Notes: generated from the sequence alone by a model not told the origin. Positions 1-8,615 are shown, numbered from the stretch's first letter. The stretch: DNA of 64,000 nucleotides from Chryseobacterium sp. 7 (GCF_003663845.1 NZ_RCCA01000004.1:62001-126000); one strand, 5' to 3'. A program made the numbers and translations.

Positions 1-130
1 TTTCATCCACCTGGAAGATACCTTCAAGGAGATGTTGAGGTTCGATACTTTGGTTGCCCAGTTCCATTGCAACCTGTTGTGCTGCCTGGATGGCTTCCTG
101 TGATTTTACAGTATATTGGTTTAAGTTCAT
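1..130 (-). CDS. clpB: ATP-dependent chaperone ClpB, N-terminal fragment
   Basis: Read on the minus strand from the ATG at 130, the 43 visible codons begin MNLNQYTVKSQEAIQAAQQ and continue with a QSIEPQHLLEGIF stretch. This is the start of the Clp N-terminal repeat domain of ClpB, the AAA+ disaggregase that works with DnaK on heat-damaged cytosolic proteins. Only about 5 percent of the expected protein (about 860 residues) lies in the window; the rest runs off the left edge. ClpA and ClpC share the same domain, but this N-terminus is typical of Bacteroidota ClpB. It is divergent from the TetR gene, with a 370-base shared upstream region. Confidence 0.85.
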   Translation of the reverse strand, partial: MNLNQYTVKSQEAIQAAQQVAMELGNQSIEPQHLLEGIFQVDE

Positions 131-500
131 ATTTTATATATTTTTGGTAATGATTCGTTTAAAGTTTAGTTTTAAAAAACATCAAGAAACTAAATTCTAA
201 GGCTCAGTTTCTTAATGCCATCAATTATTTAATCATTTATTCGATGACTGTATCGCAAAAACTGTTCAATTATTAAATTTACAAAAAAATAGGACAAATT
301 TTCCGGATATTGTATTTTTAACGGAAATTTAACTTGACAAAATTTCCGATTTCGCAATTATTTCTTTGAAATCCATGAACAAAAAGTCATATCAGGGTAA
401 AAATAATCTAACAACGGAACTGTAAATGGGGAGTCTTTTTCATTTTATGATTAAAAAACAAGCAGTTTGAATCAGAATAGTTACTTTTGCATTTTACCAA
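131..500. other. Divergent intergenic region between clpB and the TetR gene
   Basis: No gene is seen here. It must carry the promoters of clpB (minus) and the TetR gene (plus). A TAnnTTTG-type -7 element (TACTTTTG, 482-489) sits only 11 bases before the TetR start codon, so that mRNA would have a very short leader; no TTG lies at the preferred 19-base spacing. An 8-base inverted repeat (AAGAAACT at 184-191, AGTTTCTT at 206-213) lies upstream of clpB. It is not a CIRCE element, and its role is unknown. Confidence 0.5.
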
Positions 501-1079
501 ATGGAACTAAAAGAAAAACAGAGAAAAATATTAGACGTAGCAGTAGAACTTTTCAAAGAGAAGGGCTATATGGGGAGTTCTGTAAGAGATCTGGCTACGA
601 AACTCAATATTAAAGCAGCATCACTGTACGCGCACATCCGTTCAAAGGAAGAAATTCTGGAATGGATTTGTTTCGGCATTGCTCAGGAGTTTTTCGATGA
701 GCTTCAGGAAGTAAAGAATACAGACATTTCTCCAAGAGAAAAACTGAATCTTTTATTGGATAAACACTTATCTGTTGTCCTTAAAAACCGCGATGTTACT
801 CATATTTATTCCAATGAATGGAAGCATCTTGAAGAAAGACTTCCTGAATTTGTGGAATTAAGAAAAAACTATCAGCAGGAAGTAGAAGAATTGATTTCCG
901 AGATCTACAAAGCTGAAAACTGGGAACTGAAATCGCCATCATTTACCACAAGATTTATCCTTCATACTCTAAATAATTCCTATTTCTGGTTCAAAAGAAG
1001 CAGTGATTCTACTGATGAAATTACCGATGAAATAAGAGATAAGATTCTTTTTGGTCTGTTGGGAAATCAGCATTCATAA
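501..1079 (+). CDS. TetR/AcrR-family regulator, probable phenylacetate repressor
   Basis: A 192-residue TetR-type protein. The N-terminal helix-turn-helix domain covers about residues 8-55 (KEKGYMGSSVRDLATKLNIK, then SLYAHIRSKEEIL, the usual recognition helix and following helix). The remaining helical domain should bind the ligand and form the dimer. It lies directly upstream of, and on the same strand as, the phenylacetate operon, which has a palindrome over its transcription start. By analogy with PaaR proteins I infer that it represses paaK onward and is released by phenylacetyl-CoA; the ligand is not shown by the sequence. The ATG at 501 is the first in frame and gives the normal TetR N-terminus. 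Confidence 0.85.
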   Translation: MELKEKQRKILDVAVELFKEKGYMGSSVRDLATKLNIKAASLYAHIRSKEEILEWICFGIAQEFFDELQEVKNTDISPREKLNLLLDKHLSVVLKNRDVTHIYSNEWKHLEERLPEFVELRKNYQQEVEELISEIYKAENWELKSPSFTTRFILHTLNNSYFWFKRSSDSTDEITDEIRDKILFGLLGNQHS

Positions 1080-1196
1080 GTCTTTATCTAAGAAAATCAT
1101 TAATACATTTTGCTTTGTACTTTATACAAAAAAAAGTATTTCAGCTTTCATCTTGTTATTTAGAATCATTCAAAATATGACAAAAGTCATAAAAAT

Positions 1197-1248
1197 TTTG
1201 CCAGCTAGCAAAATCTTTTTAAATTTACACCTAACAAATGTTAGTTAG
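1197..1248 (+). promoter_or_regulatory. paa operon promoter with overlapping palindromic operator
   Basis: TTTG at 1197-1200, exactly 19 bases, then TAAATTTA at 1220-1227. This fits the Bacteroidota -33/-7 consensus (TTG-N19-TAnnTTTG) with one mismatch. Just downstream, over the expected start of transcription, is CTAACAAATGTTAG (1231-1244), a palindrome with perfect 6-base arms around AA, extended by a further TTAG to 1248. The paaK ATG follows at 1252. The layout is that of a repressor operator, and the adjacent TetR protein is the obvious candidate. Confidence 0.75.
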
Positions 1249-1251
1249 TTT

Positions 1252-2568
1252 ATGGATTTTTCAGTTGAATATCTGGAGCTGGGTCAGTTGAGACAGCTTC
1301 AATCCGACCGGTTGATCAGCCTGATCAGCTATTTGGGAGAGAAGTCGGAATTTTATAAAAAGAAATTTGATGAATTACAAATATCTCCGCAGGATATAAG
1401 GTCGATTGAGGATATCGCTAAGCTTCCTATTACTTACAAACAGGATTTAAGAGATAATTATCCGTTCGGGTTATTTACCGTTCCTAAAAGTGAACTTCAA
1501 CGTATTCACTGCTCAAGTGGAACCACGGGAAAACCAACTGTGGTAGGGTATACCAAAGAAGACGTAGACCTTTTCAGTGAAGTGGTGGCAAGATCTTTAC
1601 ATGCAGCAGGTGCAAGACCTGGAATGCAGTTGCACAATGCCTATGGTTACGGAATTTTTACGGGAGGTTTAGGACTGCATTACGGAGCTGAAATGCTAGG
1701 CATGAGCGTTCTTCCTATTTCAGGAGGGATGACGGCAAGACAGGTAGACCTGATTGTAGATTTTAAACCGGAAGTGATTTGCTGCTCGCCTTCATACGCT
1801 TTAACGATTGCGGATGAGTTTGCAAAAAGAGGAATTTCTGCAGAGGACATCAGCCTAAAATATGCAGTATTAGGTTCAGAACCATGGACGGAGATTATCA
1901 GAGGTCACATTGAAGAAAAATTAGGGGTACATGCAACCAATATTTATGGTTTAAGTGAAATTATCGGCCCTGGGGTTTCCATGGAGGATTTTGAAGAGAA
2001 GGGAGGGGCTTATATCTGGGAAGATCATTTCTATCCTGAAATTTTAGATCCGGTGACCAAACAGCCGGTTCCTTTCGGGGAAGAAGGCGTATTGGTGATT
2101 ACTACTTTAACCAAAAAAGCAATGCCGCTTTTACGTTACTGGACCAATGATATTACAAGCCTTTACTACGATGAAAATGCCAAAAGAACCATGGTGAAAA
2201 TGAAACCCATCGTTGGAAGAGCAGATGATATGCTGATCGTAAGAGGAGTAAATGTATATCCAAGCCAGATCGAAGATGCTTTTTCTTATGTGAAAGGTGT
2301 GGTTCCGAATTACTATCTTACGCCAGTAGAAAAAGAGCACATGTGTATCGCTTTGGATATAGATGTAGAAATAGATGATGAATTGGTAAAAACTCAGAAA
2401 ATAGAAGCCAATACCGATGATTATTTTAATTTTGTCGGGAACTTTGGAAAAAATATAGAAAACGAAATAAAAAAGAGGGTAGGAATTACAACCAAAGTAA
2501 AAATTCATGCCCAGGACAGCCTGCCAAAGTGCGAAGGTGGAAAAATTAATAGAATACTAAAAAAATAA
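1252..2568 (+). CDS. paaK: Phenylacetate-CoA ligase PaaK
   Basis: This 438-residue adenylating enzyme converts phenylacetate, ATP and CoA to phenylacetyl-CoA, the entry step of the pathway in the cytosol. The adenylate-forming P-loop CSSGTTGKP is at residues 87-95. NIYGLSE (aromatic acid/AMP-binding region) and the C-terminal hinge GRADDMLIVRGVNVYPSQIE are present, as in PaaK and unlike longer acyl-CoA ligases. Length matches the family (about 430-440). It is the first gene of the operon, 3 bases after the operator repeat, and its TAA overlaps the ATG of paaE by one base, so the two are probably translationally coupled. Confidence 0.95.
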   Translation: MDFSVEYLELGQLRQLQSDRLISLISYLGEKSEFYKKKFDELQISPQDIRSIEDIAKLPITYKQDLRDNYPFGLFTVPKSELQRIHCSSGTTGKPTVVGYTKEDVDLFSEVVARSLHAAGARPGMQLHNAYGYGIFTGGLGLHYGAEMLGMSVLPISGGMTARQVDLIVDFKPEVICCSPSYALTIADEFAKRGISAEDISLKYAVLGSEPWTEIIRGHIEEKLGVHATNIYGLSEIIGPGVSMEDFEEKGGAYIWEDHFYPEILDPVTKQPVPFGEEGVLVITTLTKKAMPLLRYWTNDITSLYYDENAKRTMVKMKPIVGRADDMLIVRGVNVYPSQIEDAFSYVKGVVPNYYLTPVEKEHMCIALDIDVEIDDELVKTQKIEANTDDYFNFVGNFGKNIENEIKKRVGITTKVKIHAQDSLPKCEGGKINRILKK

Positions 2569-3653
2569 TGAATTCATTTTATAAACTTAAAACAGTTAAA
2601 GTTCAGAAAGATACTTCCGAAGCAGTGAATGTAGCGGTAGAAATCCCTGAAGAACTGAAAGATAAGTTCAGATTCAAACAAGGGCAGTATCTGAATTTCC
2701 GAATGATGATCAACGGAAATGAAGAAAGACGTTCTTATTCTATCTGCAACGCTCCGAGTGAAAAAGGCAATACGCTGGAAGTATTGGTGAAATTGCTTGA
2801 AGGCGGAAAAGTATCAGGTTATTTCAATGAACACCTTCACATGGATGAAGTGCTGGAAGTAATGCCGCCAATGGGTGGTTTCAACACTTCTTATCACCCG
2901 ACAAACGTGAAAACTTATGTGGGGCTGGCTGCAGGAAGCGGAATTTCCCCTGTTTTATCTAATATTAAAGAAAGCCTTTATCAGGAACCGAATTCAAACG
3001 CTTATTTGTTTTACAGCAACAGAAGCATGAATCATGTGATGAAAAAGGGTGAAATTGATAAACTGGTGGAAACTTTTAACGGCAGATTGAAAGTTGTTTA
3101 TTTAGTAAGCCGTGAAAAACATGAAGATCCTATTTTTGAAGGAAGAATTTCTCCGGAAAAACTGGATTTACTGTTTGAAAGGTATACAGATATTGATGTA
3201 AAAGAAGCTACCTTTTTCATTTGCGGACCTTCAGAAATGATTAAAGGGATCGCAGATTATCTGAAAAAAGATAAAAAAGTGCCTGCTATCCAGGTTCTAT
3301 TTGAATATTTCACCGCTCCGGATGAAGAAAATACGGAGGAAATGAGTGATGAATTCAAGGCAATTGCCAATATTGAAAGTATGGTAACGGTAATCATTGA
3401 TGATGATGAATATTCGTTCCATCTTAATTCTAAAAAAGAGAGTATCTTAGATAAAGCATTGAAAGATCAGCTTCCGGTTCCTTTCGCATGTAAAGGAGGC
3501 GTTTGCTGTACGTGTAAGGCGCAGGTTCTGGAAGGAGAGGTTTTCATGGAGAAAAACTATGCGCTTACCGAAGAAGAAGTAGCCAGAGGCTTCGTTCTTA
3601 CCTGCCAATGTCACCCTACAACCAATGTGGTGATGCTTAATTATGATGTTTAA
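2568..3653 (+). CDS. paaE: Phenylacetyl-CoA epoxidase reductase subunit PaaE
   Basis: The electron-supply subunit of the ring 1,2-phenylacetyl-CoA epoxidase, passing electrons from NADPH through FAD and a 2Fe-2S cluster to PaaA. The 361 residues show an N-terminal ferredoxin-NADP reductase module (FAD motif RRSYSICNAP, NAD(P) region GLAAGSGISPVLS and FFICGPSEMI) followed by a plant-type ferredoxin domain. Cluster cysteines are C308, C313 and C316 (CKGGVCCTC) plus one in LTCQC (346/348). Order and length match E. coli PaaE (356). Its start overlaps the paaK stop. Confidence 0.95.
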   Translation: MNSFYKLKTVKVQKDTSEAVNVAVEIPEELKDKFRFKQGQYLNFRMMINGNEERRSYSICNAPSEKGNTLEVLVKLLEGGKVSGYFNEHLHMDEVLEVMPPMGGFNTSYHPTNVKTYVGLAAGSGISPVLSNIKESLYQEPNSNAYLFYSNRSMNHVMKKGEIDKLVETFNGRLKVVYLVSREKHEDPIFEGRISPEKLDLLFERYTDIDVKEATFFICGPSEMIKGIADYLKKDKKVPAIQVLFEYFTAPDEENTEEMSDEFKAIANIESMVTVIIDDDEYSFHLNSKKESILDKALKDQLPVPFACKGGVCCTCKAQVLEGEVFMEKNYALTEEEVARGFVLTCQCHPTTNVVMLNYDV

Positions 3654-3729
3654 ATTGTATTAACGATTGAATGTAAATTGTATTCATGAATACATTAATA
3701 CTTTTTACATTTTACAAAAAGACAAAAAA
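3654..3729 (+). repeat. AT-rich palindromic spacer paaE-paaA
   Basis: The spacer contains the perfect 14-base palindrome GTATTCATGAATAC and flanking TACATT/AATGTA words, the same vocabulary as the 27-base inverted repeat at 7403-7472. It can be translated in frame with paaA, giving a false 21-residue N-terminal extension. It is probably a decayed copy of a dispersed intergenic repeat. Confidence 0.5.
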
Positions 3730-4668
3730 ATGGACTTAGAAAAATTTGTTCAATACGTTCACGAAGAAAATAAAGTAGAACCAAAAGATGTAATGCCGGA
3801 TGATTACAGAAAATTATTGGTTCGTCAGATTTCACAGCATGCCCATTCCGAAATTGTAGGAATGCTGCCGGAAGCTAACTGGATTTCCAGAGCACCTTCA
3901 TTGAGAAGAAAAATGGCTCTTTTAGCAAAAGTTCAGGATGAAGCAGGTCATGGTTTATACCTTTATTCTGCCACTGAAACTTTAGGAGATGGAAGCATCA
4001 GAGCAGACAGAGATGCCACCTATGATGATATGCTGGAAGGAAAAGCAAAATATTCAAGTATTTTCAACTATCCTACTTTGAGCTGGGCTGATATCGGTGC
4101 CATCGGTTGGTTGGTAGACGGTGCTGCGATTATGAATCAGGTAATGCTGATGGGGAACTCTTATGGACCTTATTCGAGAGCAATGGTGAAGATCTGTAAA
4201 GAAGAATCTTTCCACCAAAGACAAGGGTATGAGATTCTGATGGCGCTATGCCGTGGTACAAAACAACAGAAAGAAATGGCTCAGGCTTCATTAAACCGTT
4301 TCTGGTGGCCGGCTCTAATGATGTTCGGGCCTAACGATGACAGCTCGCCAAACTCTAAAATCTCTATGAATTACAGAGTAAAAAGAGAAAGTAACGATAA
4401 CCTTCGTCAGAGATTTATCGATGTTACTGTTTCTCAGGCTGAATTCTTAGGATTAACTATTCCGGATAAAGATCTGAAATGGAATGAGGAAAGACAGCAT
4501 TATGATTTCGGAGAACTTCCCTGGGATGAATTCATGGAAATCTTAAAAGGAAACGGCCCTTGCAATAAGAAGCGTATTGAAACAAAACGAAAAGCGCAAA
4601 GAGAAAATTCGTGGGTAAAAGAAGCAGCGGCAGCTTTTGCAGAGAAACAACAAAAAGAAGTAATATAA
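3730..4668 (+). CDS. paaA: Phenylacetyl-CoA epoxidase catalytic subunit PaaA
   Basis: The di-iron oxygenase subunit that inserts one oxygen atom into the ring of phenylacetyl-CoA. The start at 3730 gives [10 protein letters not shown] and 312 residues, matching E. coli PaaA (309). An upstream in-frame extension to 3667 is spacer sequence and is rejected. Ferritin-like metal ligands are visible as two E-x-x-H motifs: DEAGHGLY near residue 80 and EESFHQ near residue 157. [16 protein letters not shown] and the C-terminal [15 protein letters not shown] region are typical. It forms the AC core of the multicomponent enzyme with PaaC. Confidence 0.96.
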   Translation: MDLEKFVQYVHEENKVEPKDVMPDDYRKLLVRQISQHAHSEIVGMLPEANWISRAPSLRRKMALLAKVQDEAGHGLYLYSATETLGDGSIRADRDATYDDMLEGKAKYSSIFNYPTLSWADIGAIGWLVDGAAIMNQVMLMGNSYGPYSRAMVKICKEESFHQRQGYEILMALCRGTKQQKEMAQASLNRFWWPALMMFGPNDDSSPNSKISMNYRVKRESNDNLRQRFIDVTVSQAEFLGLTIPDKDLKWNEERQHYDFGELPWDEFMEILKGNGPCNKKRIETKRKAQRENSWVKEAAAAFAEKQQKEVI

Positions 4669-4779
4669 TAATGTAACAATATACCAATGTAAAAATGTAA
4701 CAATCATTGTCATGCTGAGCTTGTCGAAGCATCTCATTGTTAAACTGGTACACTGATACATTGTTAAATTAATTTTAAT
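4669..4779 (+). repeat. Nested palindromic repeats in the paaA-paaB spacer
   Basis: The two ends form an imperfect 36-base inverted repeat: TAATGTAACAATATACC and onward at the left is the complement of the right end, about 28 of 36 bases agreeing. Inside is a 27-base element (4709-4735) with the core TGAGCTTGTCGAAGC, which can fold on GCTT/AAGC. I recognise this core as a recurrent intergenic word in Flavobacteriia. No coding function is seen. Confidence 0.6.
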
Positions 4780-5061
4780 ATGGCAAATTTAGATATGTGG
4801 GAAGTGTTTATTCAGACTAAACCGGGATTATCTCACAAACACGTTGGAATTGTACAGGCACCAACAGCAGAAATGGCTTTGCAGAATGCAAGAGACGTTT
4901 ATACAAGAAGAAAAGAAGGAACTTCTGTTTGGGTGGTTCCAAGCAAATATATTGTGACTTCAGAAGGGATTGATAAAGAAGCTTTCTTTGATCCGGCTGA
5001 TGATAAACTATACCGTCACCCAACGTTCTATGAGATTCCAAACGACGTAAAAAATATGTAA
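4780..5061 (+). CDS. paaB: Phenylacetyl-CoA epoxidase subunit PaaB
   Basis: A 93-residue small subunit of the PaaABCE epoxidase. It begins MANLDMWEVFIQTKPGLSHK and contains ALQNARDVYTRRKEGTSVWV, the conserved core of the PaaB family (E. coli 95 residues). PaaB is thought to bridge PaaAC heterodimers and the reductase; it has no catalytic residues of its own. It lies between paaA and paaC as in most paa operons. Confidence 0.95.
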   Translation: MANLDMWEVFIQTKPGLSHKHVGIVQAPTAEMALQNARDVYTRRKEGTSVWVVPSKYIVTSEGIDKEAFFDPADDKLYRHPTFYEIPNDVKNM

Positions 5062-5130
5062 AACAGCTATTGGCTGTTAGCTGCTTGCAATTTGCCAAAA
5101 GCTATATGCCAAAAGCCAAAAGCTAAAATA
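5062..5130 (+). repeat. GCCAAAAGC-word repeat in the paaB-paaC spacer
   Basis: The spacer is built from variants of AGCTATTGGCTGTTAGCT on the left and TGCCAAAAGCTA, TGCCAAAAGCC and AAAAGCTAAA on the right, so the halves are roughly inverse complements. Translation through it yields the false leader MPKAICQKPKAK before PaaC. This is a different repeat vocabulary from the neighbouring spacers. Confidence 0.5.
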
Positions 5131-5880
5131 ATGAACCCATTATATAATTATTTATTAAAACTAGCAGACGACAGTTTCATTATGGGGCAGCGTTTGTCTG
5201 CGTGGTGCGGTGAAGGTCCTTATCTGGAGGAAGATATTGCATTAACGAATATTGCGTTGGATGAACTAGGTCAGGCTAATAACTTTTACGTTTATGCTTC
5301 AAGAGTGATAGACAACGGAAAAAGTGAAGATGATATCGCATTTTTAAGATATGAGCATGAATACGTGAATGCACATTGGACAGAACTTCCTAATGAAGAT
5401 TATGCACAGACTATTTTGAAAGTATATGTATTGTCTGTATATCAAAAACTGATGTATGAGGCACTGTCAAACTCTGCTAATGAAGAATTGGCTGCCATTG
5501 CTCAAAAATCATTGAAAGAAGTAAGGTATCATTATACTCACGCTGCGTCATGGATGAAAATATTCGCACAGGGAACGGAAGAAAGCCGTGAACGTTTGGT
5601 AAAAGCTATTGAAAATATCTGGGAGTATACAAAAGGTCTTTTTGCCAAAACAGAAGGCGAAGATGATTTGGTTGCTTTAAATATTGCTCCAAATGCAGAT
5701 GCGCTTTACGAAGAATTCATTGCTGTTACAAAGAAAGATTTTGCAGATTTCGGTTTAGAATATCCGGAAAATCCTTTCATGCAGCCAAAATCAAGAACAG
5801 GATACCATACAGAGTATTTCGGATTTATCCTTTGTGAACTTCAGTATATGCAGAGAGCATATCCTGGGTGTACCTGGTAA
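5131..5880 (+). CDS. paaC: Phenylacetyl-CoA epoxidase structural subunit PaaC
   Basis: A ferritin-like partner of PaaA that stabilises the catalytic subunit. Starting at the ATG at 5131 it has 249 residues and begins MNPLYNYLLKLADDSFIMGQ, aligning with E. coli PaaC (248). Conserved stretches include LSAWCGEGPYLEEDIALTNI, ALDELGQA and KEVRYHYTHAASW. An in-frame ATG at 5092 would add 13 residues from spacer repeat and is rejected. It follows paaB in the canonical order. Confidence 0.95.
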   Translation: MNPLYNYLLKLADDSFIMGQRLSAWCGEGPYLEEDIALTNIALDELGQANNFYVYASRVIDNGKSEDDIAFLRYEHEYVNAHWTELPNEDYAQTILKVYVLSVYQKLMYEALSNSANEELAAIAQKSLKEVRYHYTHAASWMKIFAQGTEESRERLVKAIENIWEYTKGLFAKTEGEDDLVALNIAPNADALYEEFIAVTKKDFADFGLEYPENPFMQPKSRTGYHTEYFGFILCELQYMQRAYPGCTW

Positions 5881-5985
5881 ATTATTTTTGTTGACTTTGT
5901 TAAGTGAATGTCTTTGTGAACTTAAAAACATTTAGCTGTCAAAAAAATTAGCGCCACTTGACGTTAAAAAAATAAGATAAAAAGA

Positions 5986-6450
5986 TTGAAAAATCCTTTA
6001 GAAATATTAGAAATGGTTCCCGATCCGGAAATCCCGGTAATCAATATTGTGGAATTAGGTATTGTAAGAGAGGCGAAAATTACCAGTGAGAATTCTTGTG
6101 AAGTAACGATTACGCCTACTTATTCTGCCTGTCCCGCTATGTTTACCATTGAGGAAGACATCATGAAAATCATGAAAGAAAACGGATGGGAAGCGAAAGT
6201 AGTAACCAAGATGTTTCCAATCTGGACAACAGACTGGATTACTGATGAAGCAAGAGAAAAACTTCGTGTGTACGGAATTACACCTCCGGAAAAAGGAGCA
6301 GATGAACATCACATTGGGAAACCGAAAAAATGTCCGCGTTGCGGTTCCGAGCATACCAAGCAGATCAGCAGATTCGGGTCTACTTTGTGTAAGGCATCTT
6401 ATCAGTGTTTAGACTGTCTGGAACCCTTTGATTATTTTAAATGCCATTGA
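5986..6450 (+). CDS. paaD: PaaD, MIP18-family protein for epoxidase iron-sulfur/di-iron assembly
   Basis: The 154-residue protein has an N-terminal MIP18/DUF59 domain (VPDPEIPVINIVELGIVR) and a C-terminal zinc-ribbon-like tail, CPRCGS then YQCLDCLEPFDYFKCH, as in E. coli PaaD (PaaJ in older naming). PaaD is needed for epoxidase activity, probably in metal-centre maturation. The start is TTG at 5986: an in-frame TAA at 5965 and the absence of any ATG between leave no better choice, and MKNPLEILEMVPDPEIPV fits the family start. It lies 105 bases after paaC. Confidence 0.9.
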   Translation: MKNPLEILEMVPDPEIPVINIVELGIVREAKITSENSCEVTITPTYSACPAMFTIEEDIMKIMKENGWEAKVVTKMFPIWTTDWITDEAREKLRVYGITPPEKGADEHHIGKPKKCPRCGSEHTKQISRFGSTLCKASYQCLDCLEPFDYFKCH

Positions 6451-6591
6451 TGAGTTATTCATCAATCCAAACAAACTTTACGGCTATGCAAAGCATAACG
6501 AAGGAATTGTTAGAATGTTAAATTATTAGACGGTTACGTTAATTTATATTGTTAAATTAGTACGTTGTTAAATAATAAAATAATAAAAACT
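6451..6591 (+). repeat. TTGTTAAAT-type repeat spacer paaD-paaG
   Basis: The second half is made of short variants of ATTGTTAAATT with intervening AGTACG or AGACGG words, the complementary strand of the AATTTAACAAT words seen at 4669-4779 and 8616-8697. It is probably a degenerate copy of the same dispersed element. An in-frame ATG at 6565 lies in the repeat and is not taken as the paaG start. Confidence 0.4.
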
Positions 6592-7392
6592 ATGTATACA
6601 CAACTTGATATTGAAACGCATTTTGACGGGAAGCTTAAAATAGCATATCTTAATCAACCGGAAACCATGAATGCCCTTACTAAGCCGGCTTTATCAGATC
6701 TTAGAGACTTTGTTAAAGAATGCAGCGAAGATGAAACGGTAAGATGTGTTGCCATTTCCGGAAGAGGAAGAGCGTTCTGCTCAGGTCAGAATCTGGATGA
6801 AGCTTTTGTGGTAGGTACAGAACATCACGATCATGACATCATCAGAAAAATTGTGGTAGACTATTATAACCCTTTAGTGTTAGAAGTTACCCGTTGCAAA
6901 AAACCAGTTATTGCTTTAGTAAACGGTCCTGCAGTAGGAGCCGGAGCGATGTTGGCTTTAATATCTGACTTCGTTTTAGCGAATGAGAAAGCCTATTTTG
7001 CTCAGGCATTTTCAAATATCGGTTTGATTCCTGATACAGGAGGAACTTATTTTTTACCGAAACTGTTAGGAAGACAATTGGCTAATTATTTAGCATTTAC
7101 CGGTAAAAAATTATCTGCAGAAGAATCTAAAGCGCATGGTTTGGTTGCTGAAGTTTTCACTGAAGAAGAATTCGTTCCAAAATCTATGGAAATCCTTGAA
7201 AGAATGGCCAACATGCCTACAGCAGCGCTTAAGCTTACGAAAAAAGCTTTTGCCAGTTCTTATACCAATACATTGAAAGAGCAGCTGGAGTTGGAAGGAG
7301 ATCTTCAGCAGGAAGCTGCAGGCACAGAAGACTTCATAGAAGGAGTAAATGCCTTTTTACAGAAAAGAAAACCTAATTATAAAGGAAAATAA
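6592..7392 (+). CDS. paaG: 1,2-epoxyphenylacetyl-CoA isomerase PaaG
   Basis: A 266-residue crotonase-fold enzyme (ATG at 6592) that converts ring-1,2-epoxyphenylacetyl-CoA into the seven-membered oxepin-CoA. Oxyanion-hole segments FCSGQNLDE (62-70) and GPAVGAGAM (112-120) are present, and GLIPDTGGTYFLP (144-156) carries the aspartate typical of PaaG rather than the glutamate pair of enoyl-CoA hydratases. The C-terminus (LELEGDLQQEAAGTEDFIEG, ending KRKPNYKGK) closely resembles E. coli PaaG. No separate paaF hydratase lies in the operon; a crotonase at 19.0 kb may fill that role. Confidence 0.92.
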   Translation: MYTQLDIETHFDGKLKIAYLNQPETMNALTKPALSDLRDFVKECSEDETVRCVAISGRGRAFCSGQNLDEAFVVGTEHHDHDIIRKIVVDYYNPLVLEVTRCKKPVIALVNGPAVGAGAMLALISDFVLANEKAYFAQAFSNIGLIPDTGGTYFLPKLLGRQLANYLAFTGKKLSAEESKAHGLVAEVFTEEEFVPKSMEILERMANMPTAALKLTKKAFASSYTNTLKEQLELEGDLQQEAAGTEDFIEGVNAFLQKRKPNYKGK

Positions 7393-7402
7393 ATCTCGTA
7401 TT

Positions 7403-7472
7403 AATGTATTCATGTAAAATGTATTAATGATTTTAAAACGATTTACATGAATACATTTTACATTAATACATT
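7403..7472 (+). repeat. 27-base near-perfect inverted repeat, paaG-paaH spacer
   Basis: The left arm 7403-7429 and right arm 7446-7472 are inverse complements at 25 of 27 positions, separated by 16 bases. Each arm is itself a direct repeat of ATGTATTmATG joined by TAAA. The mRNA could form a long hairpin between paaG and paaH. There is no U-tract, so it is unlikely to be a terminator. Confidence 0.75.
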
Positions 7473-7484
7473 GTACAAGTAAAA

Positions 7485-8615
7485 ATGAATGTAGGAATTA
7501 TCGGTGCCGGAACCATGGGAATCGGCATTGCACAGGTAGCCGCAACGAACGGATGCAAAGTTTGGGTGTATGACGCCAATGCAAAACAAGTAGAAACGGC
7601 AACGGTAAGTTTGGAAAAAACATTAACCAAATTAGTTGATAAACAAAAAATTTCGGGAGAAAAAATGACTGAAATTTTGGCTAATATTTCCATTGCTACA
7701 GAATTGAAGGATTTCAAAGATTGTGAACTCATCATTGAAGCCATCATAGAAAATAAAGAGATCAAAACCAAAGTGTTTACAGAACTTGAAAACTATGTTT
7801 CAGAGAGCTGTGTCTTAAGTTCCAATACCTCATCCATTTCTATCACCTCTCTGGGTGCAGAACTAAAGAAACCGGAGCGTTTCATCGGAATTCACTTTTT
7901 CAATCCGGCTCCATTGATGCCTTTAGTGGAAGTAATTCCATCCTTATTAACAGAAAATACATTAGCAGAAAAAATCTACAACCTCATGAAAGAGTGGGGG
8001 AAAACTCCTGTTATCGCCAAAGATATTCCCGGGTTCATCGTCAACAGAATTGCCCGACCTTATTACGGAGAAGGCTTGAGAATTGTTGAAGAAAATATTG
8101 CAACACCAGAACAGGTGGATGATGCAATGAAAACTTTAGGGAACTTCAAAATGGGACCTTTCGAATTGATGGACCTTATTGGAGTGGATGTCAACTTTGC
8201 GGTAACAACTACAGTTTACAAAGATTATTTCTACGATCCGAAATACAAACCTTCATTACTACAGCAAAGAATGTCTGAAGCCAAACTTCACGGCAGAAAA
8301 ACAGGAAAAGGTTTCTACAATTACAGCGAAGGAGCAGAAAAACCTGTTGCTCAGAAAGATGAAGCCTTATACCAGCAGATTTTCTTAAGAATCATATCCA
8401 TGCTGATCAATGAAGCGGTTGAAGCAAAAAGATTAGGAGTTGCCAATGATGAAGATATCGAGCTGGCAATGCAAAAAGGGGTTAATTATCCAAAAGGATT
8501 ATTAAACTGGGGTAAAGAAATCGGGTATGCAAAAATCTCCGAAACCCTTCAGAACCTTTACGGAGAATATCAGGAAGAAAGATACAGGCAAAGTCCTTTG
8601 CTTCGTAAATTATAA
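7485..8615 (+). CDS. paaH: 3-hydroxyadipyl-CoA dehydrogenase PaaH
   Basis: An NAD-dependent 3-hydroxyacyl-CoA dehydrogenase that oxidises 3-hydroxyadipyl-CoA to 3-oxoadipyl-CoA. Rossmann motif GAGTMG is at residues 7-12. The catalytic region SSNTSSISIT, GIHFFNPAPLMPLVEV (with the conserved His) and KDIPGFIVNRI follow, then the C-terminal dimerisation domain with GRKTGKGFYNY. At 376 residues it has an extra C-terminal segment beyond the usual 280-residue single-domain enzyme but is shorter than E. coli PaaH (475). It is placed between paaG and paaI in a paa operon, so the hydroxyadipyl-CoA substrate is a context inference. Confidence 0.92.
   Translation: MNVGIIGAGTMGIGIAQVAATNGCKVWVYDANAKQVETATVSLEKTLTKLVDKQKISGEKMTEILANISIATELKDFKDCELIIEAIIENKEIKTKVFTELENYVSESCVLSSNTSSISITSLGAELKKPERFIGIHFFNPAPLMPLVEVIPSLLTENTLAEKIYNLMKEWGKTPVIAKDIPGFIVNRIARPYYGEGLRIVEENIATPEQVDDAMKTLGNFKMGPFELMDLIGVDVNFAVTTTVYKDYFYDPKYKPSLLQQRMSEAKLHGRKTGKGFYNYSEGAEKPVAQKDEALYQQIFLRIISMLINEAVEAKRLGVANDEDIELAMQKGVNYPKGLLNWGKEIGYAKISETLQNLYGEYQEERYRQSPLLRKL

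Noticed and set aside
184-213. CIRCE heat-shock element before clpB
   Set aside because: The 8-base inverted repeat does not match the CIRCE sequence or spacing.
3667-3729. N-terminal extension of PaaA
   Set aside because: It is translated spacer repeat; PaaA homologues start at the ATG at 3730.
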